From: Actinomyces sp.
Lineage (GTDB): Bacteria; Actinomycetota; Actinomycetes; Actinomycetales; Actinomycetaceae
Assembly (NCBI RefSeq): GCF_030530635.1
Contig: NZ_JAUMUL010000034.1
Span: forward strand, 17,592 to 34,847
DNA: 17,256 bases
Direction: 5' to 3'
In this document: piece after piece, positions 6,379-14,334 of the stretch
Numbering within the stretch: the stretch's first letter is position 1
How the letters are laid out: every line of letters starts with the position of its first letter
Translations under genes and position numbers: made by a program
Notes under the pieces: generated by a model
Told to the model about the DNA's origin: nothing
The model's database searches: none
The model's input: the letters and a program-made list of their open reading frames with translations, nothing else

Positions 6379-7958
6379 TGACTCAGACTTTCCTCGGCAT
6401 GCCCGCCGTCACCCCCGAAGAGCAGCCGCACACCGGCGGCTGGCGCACCAACGTCGAGGTCCCGCGGGACACTCTCCGCTGGGGCCACACCTTCCCCGAG
6501 GGCGCGCACAAGACCCTCGCCAACACCCAGATGCGCCGCAACCTGGGCCACGCCACCCGCACCATCCGTAACAAGCGGCAGCTGCGCGTGGATGAGATGC
6601 CGGACTGGGAGGACCTGCGGGAGGCCGCCGAGGCCGTGAAGTTCGAGGTCGCTTCCCGCCTGCCCGAACTGCTGGAGCAGTTCGAGGCGAATGTGACCGC
6701 CCATGGCGGCATCGTCCACTGGGCGCGCGACGCCGCGGAGGCCAACCGCATCGTCGCCGACATCATCAAGTCCAAGGGCGTGGACGACGTCGTCAAGGTC
6801 AAGTCGATGGCCACCCAGGAGACCAACCTCAACGAGTACCTGGCGGATGAGGGCATCACCGCCCATGAGACCGACCTGGCGGAGATGATCGTCCAACTCG
6901 CCGATGACATGCCCTCCCACATCGTGGTCCCGGCGATCCACCGCAACCGCTCCGAGGTGCGTGGCATCTTCCTGGACCGCATGGGGGACGCCCCCGCGGA
7001 CCTTTCGGACAAGCCCGAGGAGCTCGCCGGGGCCGCGCGGGCCCACCTGCGCCGGAAGTTCCTGCACGCCTCCGTGGCCGTCTCCGGCACCAACATGGGC
7101 ATCGCCGAGACCGGCACCGTCTCCATCTTCGAGTCCGAGGGAAACGGCCGAATGTGCCTGACCCTGCCGGACACGCTGATCACGCTTATGGGTATCGAGA
7201 AGCTGGTCCCCCGCTACCAGGATGCGGAGATCTTCGCTCAGTTGCTGCCCCGCTCAGCCACCGGCGAGCGCATGAACCCCTACACCTCCATGTGGACGGG
7301 CGTCACCCCCGGCGACGGCCCCCAGGAGTTCCACCTCATCCTCATGGACAACGGCCGCACCAAGGTGCTCACCGACCCGATCGGCCGGCAGGCACTGGCC
7401 TGCATCCGCTGCGGCTCGTGCATGAACATCTGCCCCGTCTACCAGCACACGTCCGGTCACGCCTACGGCTCGGTCTACCCCGGCCCCATCGGCGCGATCC
7501 TCACCCCCCAGCTCACGCAGGGGCTCGACGACGACGACCCGGTCCACACCCTGCCCTTCGCCTCCTCCCTGTGCGGGGCGTGCGCGGAGGTGTGCCCGGT
7601 CAAGATCGACATCCCCACGATCCTCATCCACCTGCGCGCCCGCAGCGTCGACGTCAAACGCCGCCTGGTACCGGATATGTGGGACGTAGCCATGAACGCC
7701 ACCACCCCGGTCATGTCCAACGGCAAGGCCTGGCTGGCCGCCACCGAGGGGGTCAAGGCCACCCGGATGATCGGGAAGGACGGACGGATCGGCGCCCTGC
7801 CGTTCCCCGCCTCCCTGTGGACGCGCTCGCGCGACCTGCCCGTGGCCCCCAAGGAGTCGCTGCGGCAGTGGTGGAAGCGCACCCACCCCGAGGGCATCAC
7901 CCCATCCCGATCGGGAGTCGACGCCACCCAGCCCGCCGCCACCGAGGAGAACCGCTGA
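6378..7958 (+). CDS. lutB: L-lactate dehydrogenase complex protein LutB, 4Fe-4S ferredoxin-type subunit
   Basis: Iron-sulfur subunit of the LutABC lactate oxidation complex, passing electrons from lactate oxidation towards the respiratory chain. 526 aa, somewhat longer than the roughly 475-490 aa often seen. The N-terminal two thirds are the LutB/LUD domain, including the HASVAVSGTNMGIAETGT motif. Two 4Fe-4S clusters follow: C342-x2-C345-x2-C348-x3-C352-P and a second at C399-x2-C402-x3-C406-P. The C-terminal 110 residues are less conserved and end in a Ser/Thr/Ala-rich tail, which may account for the extra length. The ATG overlaps the lutA stop by one base (TAATG), and its TGA overlaps the lutC ATG by one base (TGATG). 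Confidence 0.95.
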   Translation: MTQTFLGMPAVTPEEQPHTGGWRTNVEVPRDTLRWGHTFPEGAHKTLANTQMRRNLGHATRTIRNKRQLRVDEMPDWEDLREAAEAVKFEVASRLPELLEQFEANVTAHGGIVHWARDAAEANRIVADIIKSKGVDDVVKVKSMATQETNLNEYLADEGITAHETDLAEMIVQLADDMPSHIVVPAIHRNRSEVRGIFLDRMGDAPADLSDKPEELAGAARAHLRRKFLHASVAVSGTNMGIAETGTVSIFESEGNGRMCLTLPDTLITLMGIEKLVPRYQDAEIFAQLLPRSATGERMNPYTSMWTGVTPGDGPQEFHLILMDNGRTKVLTDPIGRQALACIRCGSCMNICPVYQHTSGHAYGSVYPGPIGAILTPQLTQGLDDDDPVHTLPFASSLCGACAEVCPVKIDIPTILIHLRARSVDVKRRLVPDMWDVAMNATTPVMSNGKAWLAATEGVKATRMIGKDGRIGALPFPASLWTRSRDLPVAPKESLRQWWKRTHPEGITPSRSGVDATQPAATEENR

Positions 7959-8611
7959 TGGACGCCAAGACCGCCATTCTCGCCCGCGCCCGCGAGGCCA
8001 TCTCCCGCTCCCAGCAGGGCCGGCCCGTCCGGGAGATCCCCCGCAACTACCTTCGGGAGGGTGCCCACGCCCCCGGCTCCGAGCCTGTGGTGGCGGACAT
8101 GATCGAGAAGCTTGAGGACTACTCCGCGGAGGTAATACGCGCACCGAAGGACGCCGCCATCCTGGACGCCATCGATGAGCTGCTCGGGGCGGCCAAGAGC
8201 GTCGTCGTCCCTGCCGGACTACCGCAGGCCTACAAGGAGGCTGCCGCCCGCGGTGGACGCAGCGTGCGCGAGGACTCCCGCCAGGAGCCGATCCCGACCC
8301 TGGAACTGGACCGGATCGAGGCGGTGCTGACCTGCTCGCGTGTGGGGATCTCCATGTCGGGCACGATCTGCCTGGATGGCGAGCCCGACCAGGGCCGACG
8401 CGCCATCAGTCTCGTTCCGGACAAGCACGTGGTGGTCCTGGAGCGGGAGACGATCATGCCGACGGTGCCGCAGGCGGTGGACGTGCTCGGGCAGCATCCG
8501 ACGCGTCCGACCACCTGGATCGCCGGCGGCTCGGCCACCTCAGACATCGAGCTGGTACGCGTCAACGGCGTGCACGGCCCGCGCAACCTGGGTGTGGTCA
8601 TCGCCCACTGA
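7958..8611 (+). CDS. lutC: Lactate utilization protein LutC, LUD domain
   Basis: Third subunit of the lactate oxidation complex. 217 aa, a single LUD domain, normal for LutC. The diagnostic C-terminal motif is present around residues 190-215: GGSATSDIELVR followed by NGVHGPRNLGVV. The central strand-turn VGISMSGTICLDG corresponds to the conserved substrate/cofactor-binding part of the fold. The start is the ATG that shares one base with the lutB stop. The gene is followed after 59 nt by the DeoR-family regulator on the same strand, with only a small hairpin between, so the regulator may be the last gene of the lut transcript. Confidence 0.94.
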   Translation: MDAKTAILARAREAISRSQQGRPVREIPRNYLREGAHAPGSEPVVADMIEKLEDYSAEVIRAPKDAAILDAIDELLGAAKSVVVPAGLPQAYKEAAARGGRSVREDSRQEPIPTLELDRIEAVLTCSRVGISMSGTICLDGEPDQGRRAISLVPDKHVVVLERETIMPTVPQAVDVLGQHPTRPTTWIAGGSATSDIELVRVNGVHGPRNLGVVIAH

Positions 8612-8618
8612 TTACCCT

Positions 8619-8635
8619 GCCGCCTCAGGGGCGGC
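8619..8635 (+). terminator. Small hairpin between lutC and deoR
   Basis: GCCGCC (8619-8624), a 5-nt loop, then GGCGGC (8630-8635), starting 8 nt after the lutC stop. It has no T tract and the stem is only 6 bp, so it is at most a weak terminator, an attenuator or an mRNA end stabiliser. Confidence 0.3.
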
Positions 8636-8670
8636 GCTGACGGCCGACACCTGACGGCAACGAGGCTCAT

Positions 8671-9468
8671 ATGAACAACGGCATCCCTGACTCGCCTCCG
8701 GCGCGCTCTGACACTCGGGCGCGCCGTGAGGCGCTCATCCGCGAGTTGCGCGAACGCGGTGAGATGGAGGTGTCCGAGCTACCGGGGCGCTTCGGTGTGT
8801 CCGTGGAGACCATCCGCCGCGACCTGCGCCGCCTGGAGTCCAGTGGCCGCATCATCCGCACCTATGGGCGGGTGGCGGCCGCGGAGTCGGCCGCCTATGA
8901 GACCAGCCGTGATTTCCGCTCCAGCCACAACATCGATGAGAAGGATCGCATCGCCCGGGCGGCCGCGGCCCGCCTGGGGCACGCGGAGACCATCTTCCTG
9001 GACGAGGGCAACCAGCCGCTGCTGGTCGGACGTGCGCTGCCGGCCGACCGTGCTCTGACGCTGGTGACGACCTGCCTGCCGACGGCGATCGAGCTGTCCG
9101 AGCGGCCGCGCTACACGGTGATTGCCGTCGGTGGCCGAATCCGACCGAAGACCCTGGGCGCCGTCGACCACTGGGCGACCGCCATGCTGGAGCGGATGGA
9201 ACCGGACCTGGCCTTCATCGGGGCCAACGGCGTAACCGACGACGGCTGGCTGACCACCCCGGATCCGGCCGTGGCCGCAGTCAAGGAGACGGCGCTCGCC
9301 GTCGCCCGCAGCACCATTCTCGTCGGCAATCACAGCAAGTTCGGGCACTCGACCTTCGTACGTTTCGGGCACGCGCGCGCCCTGGACCGCATCATCACCG
9401 GCAGGGAGTTGCGCGCGACGACGGCCCGCCGGCTGAGATCCTTCGGCCCGCAGGTAGACCGGGTCTGA
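8671..9468 (+). CDS. DeoR/GlpR-family transcriptional regulator
   Basis: A 265-aa cytoplasmic DNA-binding repressor. The DeoR winged helix-turn-helix is at about residues 20-68 (VSELPGRFGVSVETIRRDLRRLESSGRII). The C-terminal sugar-phosphate sensor domain follows, with FLDEGNQPLLVGRAL, then TTCLPTAIEL, VGGRIRPKTLGA, LAFIGANGV and a terminal HSKFGHSTFVRF. The usual Asp ahead of S-K-F is replaced by Asn-His, and the usual Gly-Gly-Ala after the wing is replaced, so effector specificity may be unusual. GAGG at 8662-8665 precedes the ATG by 5 nt. The effector is probably a phosphorylated sugar or polyol intermediate. Its position between lutABC and the polyol genes, and shared CGGTCACC sites ahead of both, suggest it controls one or both units. 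Confidence 0.9.
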   Translation: MNNGIPDSPPARSDTRARREALIRELRERGEMEVSELPGRFGVSVETIRRDLRRLESSGRIIRTYGRVAAAESAAYETSRDFRSSHNIDEKDRIARAAAARLGHAETIFLDEGNQPLLVGRALPADRALTLVTTCLPTAIELSERPRYTVIAVGGRIRPKTLGAVDHWATAMLERMEPDLAFIGANGVTDDGWLTTPDPAVAAVKETALAVARSTILVGNHSKFGHSTFVRFGHARALDRIITGRELRATTARRLRSFGPQVDRV

Positions 9469-9475
9469 CCCCCAA

Positions 9476-9505
9476 CGGCTGCCGGGCGCCGGCGTCCGGC
9501 AGCCG
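9476..9505 (+). terminator. Hairpin after deoR, probable terminator
   Basis: A perfect 10-bp stem, CGGCTGCCGG (9476-9485) with CCGGCAGCCG (9496-9505), around a 10-nt loop, starting 8 nt after the deoR stop. There is no T tract downstream (the next bases are A-rich). That is common for actinobacterial terminators but lowers certainty. It would separate the lut-deoR transcript from the polyol genes. Confidence 0.55.
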
Positions 9506-9540
9506 GGCGAATAAAAAGAATAATGACAATAAGGAGAAAC

Positions 9541-9669
9541 GGTCACCGGCGCGCCCGGTATCGGTAAACTTCGGCGCCATTCGGTCACCTGGAGCCGCTG
9601 CAGGTAGCCGCTTCCGCAGCCGCACACCGGCAATCTCCACACCCCCAACCGGTCACCGGGACGGTCACC
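9541..9669 (+). promoter_or_regulatory. Cluster of four CGGTCACC motifs ahead of the polyol permease
   Basis: GGTCACC occurs at 9541-9547, 9583-9589, 9651-9657 and 9663-9669, each preceded by C, in the 275-bp gap between deoR and the permease gene. The core is close to the palindrome GGTNACC. A short A-rich stretch (about 9510-9538) lies just upstream and a possible TAAACT -10 is at 9565-9570. Such clustering is what an operator array would look like. The local DeoR protein is the obvious candidate to bind, but that is inference. Confidence 0.45.
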
Positions 9670-9743
9670 CCCCGCCCCCACACTGTTTTCACCGGCGAAG
9701 GACGCCGGCCCTGAAAACAACAACCGAAGGTGATCGAGCAACG

Positions 9744-11060
9744 ATGCCCTCCTCCAACAGGCTCATAGCAGCCATACAGAAGACCGGATTCCCAACCAAC
9801 CTCGCCACCGGGTTCCTGGCGGTCATCATCTTCGTGATCGGCGACGGAATTGAGGCCGTCTGGATCACCAACTACCTGTCCAGCGACGCCGTCGGCTTCT
9901 CCGTCTCCCACGCCTCAATGATCGTCACCTCCTACGGGGTGGTCGTGGCCATTGCGGCCTTCCTGTCCGGCGCCTTGTGCGACGCGATCGGCTGCCGCAG
10001 GGTGATGCTGATCGGCCTGGTCTCATTCCTGGTGTTCGACGCGCTGTTCATCGTGATTGGTCTGCCCAGCCATAATCTGCCGCTGCTGCTGCTGTTCTAC
10101 GGCTTCCGCGGCTTCGGCTACCCCATGTTCGCCTATGGGTTCCTGACCTGGACCATGATGGTGACCCCGCCCGCCCGGCAGTCCTCGGTCTCCGGCTGGT
10201 TCTGGTTCGCCTTCAGCCTCGGTATGCAGCTGCTCGGCTCCTACTTCTCCAGTCTGCTGCTGCCGCAAATCGGTCACATCGCCACCCTGTGGCTCGGCTG
10301 GATCCTGGCGGCCGGCGGCGGCATCATGGGCATGATGTTCCTGCGGTTGCACCCCTCCTCGGCACAGACCCGCGGTAAGTCCGTGGTCCAGTCCGTAGGC
10401 TCGGCCGTCTCCGTGCTGTGGCGCTACCCGAAAGTGTCCATAGGCGGCATCGTCAAGGTCATCAACCTGTCCGGTCAGTACGGCATGCAGGCCTACTACG
10501 TGGTCTACCTGCACAAGGTCTACGGCATGCCCGAGTCCCAAGCGATCCTGGAGTTCTCCATCTTCGGCTTCGTGGCCATCATCGGCGACGTCTTCTGGGG
10601 CGTGGTCGGCGACAAGCTGGGTTGGCGCAACACCCTCCAGTGGTTCGCCACCCCCATCACGGCGGCGGCGCTGGCCTACATCTACCTGATCCCGATCGTC
10701 GCGGGGCCGAACTTCTTCCTGATCGCCCTGGGAACCTCCGCCGTCGGCATCGGGCTCAGCGCCCACGTGCCCACCACGCCGCTGATCACCGCCCACGCCC
10801 ACGGCGAGACCGGTAACGCGCTGGCCATCCTGAACCTCGGTGCCGGCCTGGGTGCCTTCGTCGGCCCGGCCATCGTCACCCTGCTCATGGGGGATGAGAC
10901 CACCGCCTCCGGCTACCTGTGGGTGGCCATGGCACTGGCCGGCATCTATGTGGTCTCCTTCTTCCTGTGCTTCGCCCTGAAGCTGCCCGGCAATGCCCGC
11001 ATCCTCGAGAGCTTCGGGGACCAGGATGCCGACGAGAATAAGGAGGCGGTCACCGCCTGA
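9744..11060 (+). CDS. MFS polyol permease (RbtT/DalT-like)
   Basis: A 438-aa major facilitator transporter with 12 predicted membrane helices, expected to import a pentitol or hexitol by proton symport. Several stretches match the ribitol/D-arabinitol permease family: IGDGIEAVW in helix 1, LLLLFYGFRGFGYPMFAYGFLTW, a SGWFWFAFSLG helix, GGIVKVINLSGQYG, GVVGDKLGWR after helix 8, and LNLGAGLGAFVGPA near helix 11. The C-terminal tail (about 25 residues) is acidic and cytoplasmic. The ATG has an AGGTGATC site ending about 8-9 nt upstream, complementary to the 16S rRNA end. A polyol dehydrogenase follows 110 nt downstream, which supports a polyol substrate. Which polyol cannot be told from sequence. 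Confidence 0.88.
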   Translation: MPSSNRLIAAIQKTGFPTNLATGFLAVIIFVIGDGIEAVWITNYLSSDAVGFSVSHASMIVTSYGVVVAIAAFLSGALCDAIGCRRVMLIGLVSFLVFDALFIVIGLPSHNLPLLLLFYGFRGFGYPMFAYGFLTWTMMVTPPARQSSVSGWFWFAFSLGMQLLGSYFSSLLLPQIGHIATLWLGWILAAGGGIMGMMFLRLHPSSAQTRGKSVVQSVGSAVSVLWRYPKVSIGGIVKVINLSGQYGMQAYYVVYLHKVYGMPESQAILEFSIFGFVAIIGDVFWGVVGDKLGWRNTLQWFATPITAAALAYIYLIPIVAGPNFFLIALGTSAVGIGLSAHVPTTPLITAHAHGETGNALAILNLGAGLGAFVGPAIVTLLMGDETTASGYLWVAMALAGIYVVSFFLCFALKLPGNARILESFGDQDADENKEAVTA

Positions 11061-11117
11061 CCACTCACCAAAGCAACGCCGTCGGGCCGGAGCCGCCCAG
11101 CGCGCCCCCGCCCCCCG

Positions 11118-11156
11118 CCCCCCCCCGACCCCATCCCATTCCACACCCCCCCCCCC
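11118..11156. repeat. Poly-C tracts in the leader of the polyol dehydrogenase gene
   Basis: A run of nine C (11118-11126) and a run of eleven C (11146-11156) lie in the 110-bp gap between the permease and dehydrogenase genes. The longer one ends 14 nt before the ATG, where a ribosome binding site would be expected, and no clear Shine-Dalgarno is present. Tracts of this length change length by slippage, so they could alter expression, or be assembly or sequencing uncertainty. Confidence 0.7.
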
Positions 11157-11170
11157 GCATCAAGACAACG

Positions 11171-12622
11171 ATGTCCACCCAGACCCCCACACACGCCGCC
11201 TCCCCGCTCGCCCCCAGCTACGACCGCTCCGCCATCACCACCGGCATCGTCCACATGGGTGTGGGCGGCTTCCACCGCGCCCACCAGGCCATGTACCTGG
11301 ACCAGCTCATGCGCGCGGGCAAGGCCTTGGACTGGGGCATCTGCGGGGTAGGCCTGCTGCCCCAGGACGCCCACATGCGCGACGCCCTGACCGGGCAGGA
11401 CTGCCTGTACAGCCTGACCCTCAAGCACCCCGACGGGCACCACGAGCCCGCGATCATCGGCTCCATCTGCGACTACCGCTTCGCCCCGGAGGACCGCGCG
11501 GGCGTGCTGGAGGTGATGACCGCGCCCACCACCCGGATCGTCTCCCTGACCGTCACCGAGGGCGGCTACAACATCGACGACGCCACCGGCACCTTCCTGG
11601 CCGACACCCCCGGCGCCGCCCACGACGCCGCCAACCCCCGTGAGCCGGAGACCTCCTTCGGTTACATCGTGGAGGCGCTGCGGCTGCGCCGCAAAGCCGG
11701 GGTGCCTCCCTTCACCGTGATGAGCTGCGACAACCTGCCCGGCAACGGGAGGATCGCCCGCACCGCCGTCGTCGCCCAGGCGCGTCTGTCCGACCCGGAA
11801 CTGGCCGACTGGATCGACGCCAACGTCGCCTTCCCCAACTGCATGGTCGACCGCATCACCCCGCAGACCACGCCTGCCGACGTTGAGCAGGTGCGCGCCG
11901 AACTGGATGTGGAGGACGCCTGGCCGGTGGTGGCCGAGCCCTTCACCCAGTGGGTGCTGGAGGACGACTTCCCGGCCGGACGCCCGCCGTATGAGGAGGT
12001 CGGGGTGCAAATGGTCGACGACGTCGTCCCCTACGAGCTGATGAAGCTGCGTCTGCTGAACGCCTCCCACCAGGGCCTGGCGCACTGGGGGCGGCTGCTG
12101 GGCATGGAGTACGCGCACACGGCCGCTGGCGACCCCGACATCGCCGCCTGGGTGCGTGCCTTCCTGGAGCGGGAGGCGCGGCCGCGGCTGGCGCCGGTGC
12201 CGGGCATCGACCTGGATGAGTACATCGACACGCTCTTCGAGCGCTTCACCAATGAGGCGATCGCGGACACGCTGCTGCGGCTGGCCCAGTTCGGCCCGTC
12301 GGGCATGCCGAAGTTCGTGCTGCCGACCGTGCGCGAGAACCTGGCGGCGGGCGGGCCGATCCGCCTGGGGGCGGCCATGTGCGCCGCCTGGTCGCTGGGG
12401 GTGCTCGGCACCGACGAGAACGGGGAGGCGATCCCGGTGGCCGATGACCTGCGGCCCTTCGCGGAGAAGCAGGAGGCGGGTGACGCACTCGGCTTCATCG
12501 GCAACCGGGAGATCTTCGGCGACCTGGCCGAAGACGAACGCTTCCGTACCGCCTACACCGAGGAGCTGGCGGCGCTCAAGCGCGACGGCGCCCGCGCCCG
12601 CATGCGCGCCCTGCTCGCCTGA
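11171..12622 (+). CDS. Mannitol/arabinitol dehydrogenase family protein (long-chain polyol dehydrogenase)
   Basis: Cytoplasmic NAD(P)-dependent oxidoreductase expected to oxidise a polyol to the ketose (mannitol to fructose, or D-arabinitol to xylulose). 483 aa, typical of mannitol 2-dehydrogenases. The N-terminal nucleotide-binding part has the GVGGFHRAHQ motif at about 30-39, and SLTVTEGGYN and SCDNLPGNG follow in the expected order. The catalytic signature K-x4-N-x2-H is intact as K292, N297 and H300. It lies behind the polyol permease on the same strand, so uptake and first oxidation are paired. No ketose kinase is present in the window, so the product must be phosphorylated by an enzyme encoded elsewhere. 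The ATG lacks an evident ribosome binding site and sits just after a C11 tract. Substrate specificity within the family cannot be read from sequence. Confidence 0.9.
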   Translation: MSTQTPTHAASPLAPSYDRSAITTGIVHMGVGGFHRAHQAMYLDQLMRAGKALDWGICGVGLLPQDAHMRDALTGQDCLYSLTLKHPDGHHEPAIIGSICDYRFAPEDRAGVLEVMTAPTTRIVSLTVTEGGYNIDDATGTFLADTPGAAHDAANPREPETSFGYIVEALRLRRKAGVPPFTVMSCDNLPGNGRIARTAVVAQARLSDPELADWIDANVAFPNCMVDRITPQTTPADVEQVRAELDVEDAWPVVAEPFTQWVLEDDFPAGRPPYEEVGVQMVDDVVPYELMKLRLLNASHQGLAHWGRLLGMEYAHTAAGDPDIAAWVRAFLEREARPRLAPVPGIDLDEYIDTLFERFTNEAIADTLLRLAQFGPSGMPKFVLPTVRENLAAGGPIRLGAAMCAAWSLGVLGTDENGEAIPVADDLRPFAEKQEAGDALGFIGNREIFGDLAEDERFRTAYTEELAALKRDGARARMRALLA

Positions 12623-12670
12623 GCCGGTTCTCCGCCCCGGCCCCTCCCCTCACCACCGGCCCCCTTCGCC

Positions 12671-12752
12671 GAGTTCGGTAGAAGTTACGTGCCGAGGTCG
12701 GTAGAAGTTACGTGCCGAGGTCGGTAGTAGTTACGTGCCGAGGTCGGTCGAG
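12671..12752. repeat. Tandem array of a 23-nt repeat (three full copies plus a partial)
   Basis: Three near-identical units, GAGKTCGGTAGWAGTTACGTGCC, occupy 12671-12693, 12694-12716 and 12717-12739, followed by a partial copy that diverges after GAGGTCGGT. They start 48 nt after the dehydrogenase stop, with no spacers between units. A related copy follows another gene at 17228, with a similar CCCCYTYCGCC lead-in. This looks like a species-specific intergenic repeat family of unknown role. Confidence 0.85.
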
Positions 12753-12798
12753 ACGGCTAGCGAGGCCGACACAAGCTACACACCAGACCAGCAGTATG

Positions 12799-12832
12799 GA
12801 AGGGCCCGGCGCCTTCGGTCGCCGGGCCCTTC
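12799..12832. terminator. Bidirectional terminator hairpin between convergent genes
   Basis: A perfect 13-bp stem (12799-12811 with 12820-12832) is very GC-rich (AGGGCCCGGCG on the left arm) and closes an 8-nt loop containing TTCG. It lies between the stop of the + strand dehydrogenase and the stop of the - strand EIIC gene, where a shared terminator is expected. There is no clear T tract on either side. Confidence 0.75.
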
Positions 12833-12861
12833 GGTGAGCCTGGTTCAGGCAGCCTCCTCCG

Positions 12862-14334
12862 TCAGCTGGCCGCCGCCTTGTCCTTCAACGATGCCGACCG
12901 CTCGGATGCGGGCATCCAGCCGGCGTTGACCAATCGCACCTGGTACCACCAGGCGGCGGCGAACAGGAGCGCACCGAAGCCCAGTGCCGTGGCCGAACCG
13001 CCCACAGCACCCAGGCGGCTGAGCACACCCACGATGGACCCGAACCAGCCGAAATCGGCGTCGCCGAAGGTGGAGTTCGCCAGCCCCAGAGATCCCATGA
13101 CGGTCAGCAGCGCAGCGGGCAGAAAGGTGATGAGCATGCCGTTGACGAATCCTCCCAGGATCGCGCCGCGGCGACCGCCGGTGGCGTTGCCGAACACACC
13201 GGCGCCACCGCCGTCGAAGAAGTGCGGAACCATGCCCGGCAGGATCAGCGCCATTCCCCAGGCGGGCCCGAACCAGACGGCGATCAGCGCCAGAGAAGCC
13301 AACCCGCCTATGAAGGAGGCGATGAAGCCGATCAGGGAGGCATTGGGCCCGAAGGGGAACACGATCGGGATGTCGAGCGCGGGCTTCGCGCCAGGAACCA
13401 CCCGGTTGGCGATCCCCTGGAAGGCCGGCACCAGTTCACCGAGGATAATGCGCACCCCGTACAGGATGATGCTGACTCCGATGCCAAACTGCAGCGCCTG
13501 GGCGAAGGCCGCCATGACGTAGGAACCGTAAGTGTCAGAGGTCTGCGCCCCCTCGAAGACGCCCATGAGTTCCTCCCGGGGCACGGCGATCATGCCCCAG
13601 ACCGCGAACACCAGGTACAGGACCAGCATCAGCAGGGTGGTTGACACCATGGAGTCTCGCAGGAAACGCAGCCCCTGCGGGAACTTCATGTCCTCGGTTG
13701 AGCGCGAGCGCTTGCCGACGGCGCTGCCGAGCACGCCCGCCAACACGTACCCGACGGTGTTGAAGTGCCCGACGGCCAGCTTGTCGTCCCCGGTGACCCG
13801 GTTCATGTACGGCTGGGCGAAGGCCGGCATCACCACCATGATGATGCCCATTAGCACCGAGCCGACCAGTACCACAATGGCGGAGCGTCCGGGCCCGAAA
13901 CCCACCGAGAGGACCACCGCAAGCAGGGTCGCCATGAACACCATGTGGTGTCCGGTCAGGAACACGTACTTCAGCGGAGTGAACCTGGCCAGCAGCAGCA
14001 TGATCAGGAAACTGAGCACGATGAGGTAGGCCGAGGTGGTGCCGTACTCGCTGGCGGCCTGGGCCGTGATGACCTCGTTGGTGGGGACGACGCCGTGAGC
14101 CCCAGTGACCCTGAAGATCAGGTCACCGAAGGGTGCCAGTGAGCCGGTCACCACGGTGGCGCCGGCACCGAGGATCAGATATCCCATCGCTGCTTTGAGT
14201 CCCCCGCCGATGACCTGTCCAGCGGACTTGCGCAGGGCGATCAGGCCGACGGCGGCGACAATGCCGATCAGATAGGCGGGGACGTTCAGGATCTCCTGGC
14301 TGATGAAGTCGAGCACTGCCACCAGCACGTTCAC
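12862..14334 (-). CDS. PTS ascorbate-type EIIC permease (UlaA/SgaT family)
   Basis: Membrane channel component of a PTS that imports and phosphorylates a sugar or sugar acid. 490 aa, slightly longer than UlaA (about 465), with about 10-11 hydrophobic segments. Family hallmarks are the N-terminal FISQEILNVPAYLIGIVA, GVVPTNEVITA, the FLTGHHMVFMATLLAV loop-helix, and VPHFFDGGGAGVFGNATGG near the C-terminus. The GTG start overlaps the EIIB stop by 4 nt, and the three PTS genes form one coupled unit. The last 20 residues are polar and cytoplasmic. Related EIIC proteins carry L-ascorbate, but many Ula-like systems have other or unknown substrates. No ascorbate-6-phosphate lactonase or downstream ula enzymes are in the window, so I do not assign a substrate. 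Confidence 0.9.
   Translation of the reverse strand: MNVLVAVLDFISQEILNVPAYLIGIVAAVGLIALRKSAGQVIGGGLKAAMGYLILGAGATVVTGSLAPFGDLIFRVTGAHGVVPTNEVITAQAASEYGTTSAYLIVLSFLIMLLLARFTPLKYVFLTGHHMVFMATLLAVVLSVGFGPGRSAIVVLVGSVLMGIIMVVMPAFAQPYMNRVTGDDKLAVGHFNTVGYVLAGVLGSAVGKRSRSTEDMKFPQGLRFLRDSMVSTTLLMLVLYLVFAVWGMIAVPREELMGVFEGAQTSDTYGSYVMAAFAQALQFGIGVSIILYGVRIILGELVPAFQGIANRVVPGAKPALDIPIVFPFGPNASLIGFIASFIGGLASLALIAVWFGPAWGMALILPGMVPHFFDGGGAGVFGNATGGRRGAILGGFVNGMLITFLPAALLTVMGSLGLANSTFGDADFGWFGSIVGVLSRLGAVGGSATALGFGALLFAAAWWYQVRLVNAGWMPASERSASLKDKAAAS

Noticed and set aside
10023..11144. 373-aa reverse-strand open frame opposite the polyol permease
   Set aside because: Low-complexity Gly/Asp/His/Gln composition typical of antisense shadows, and the plus-strand gene is certain.
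12671..12752. CRISPR array
   Set aside because: The units are strictly tandem with no spacers, and no cas genes are in the window.
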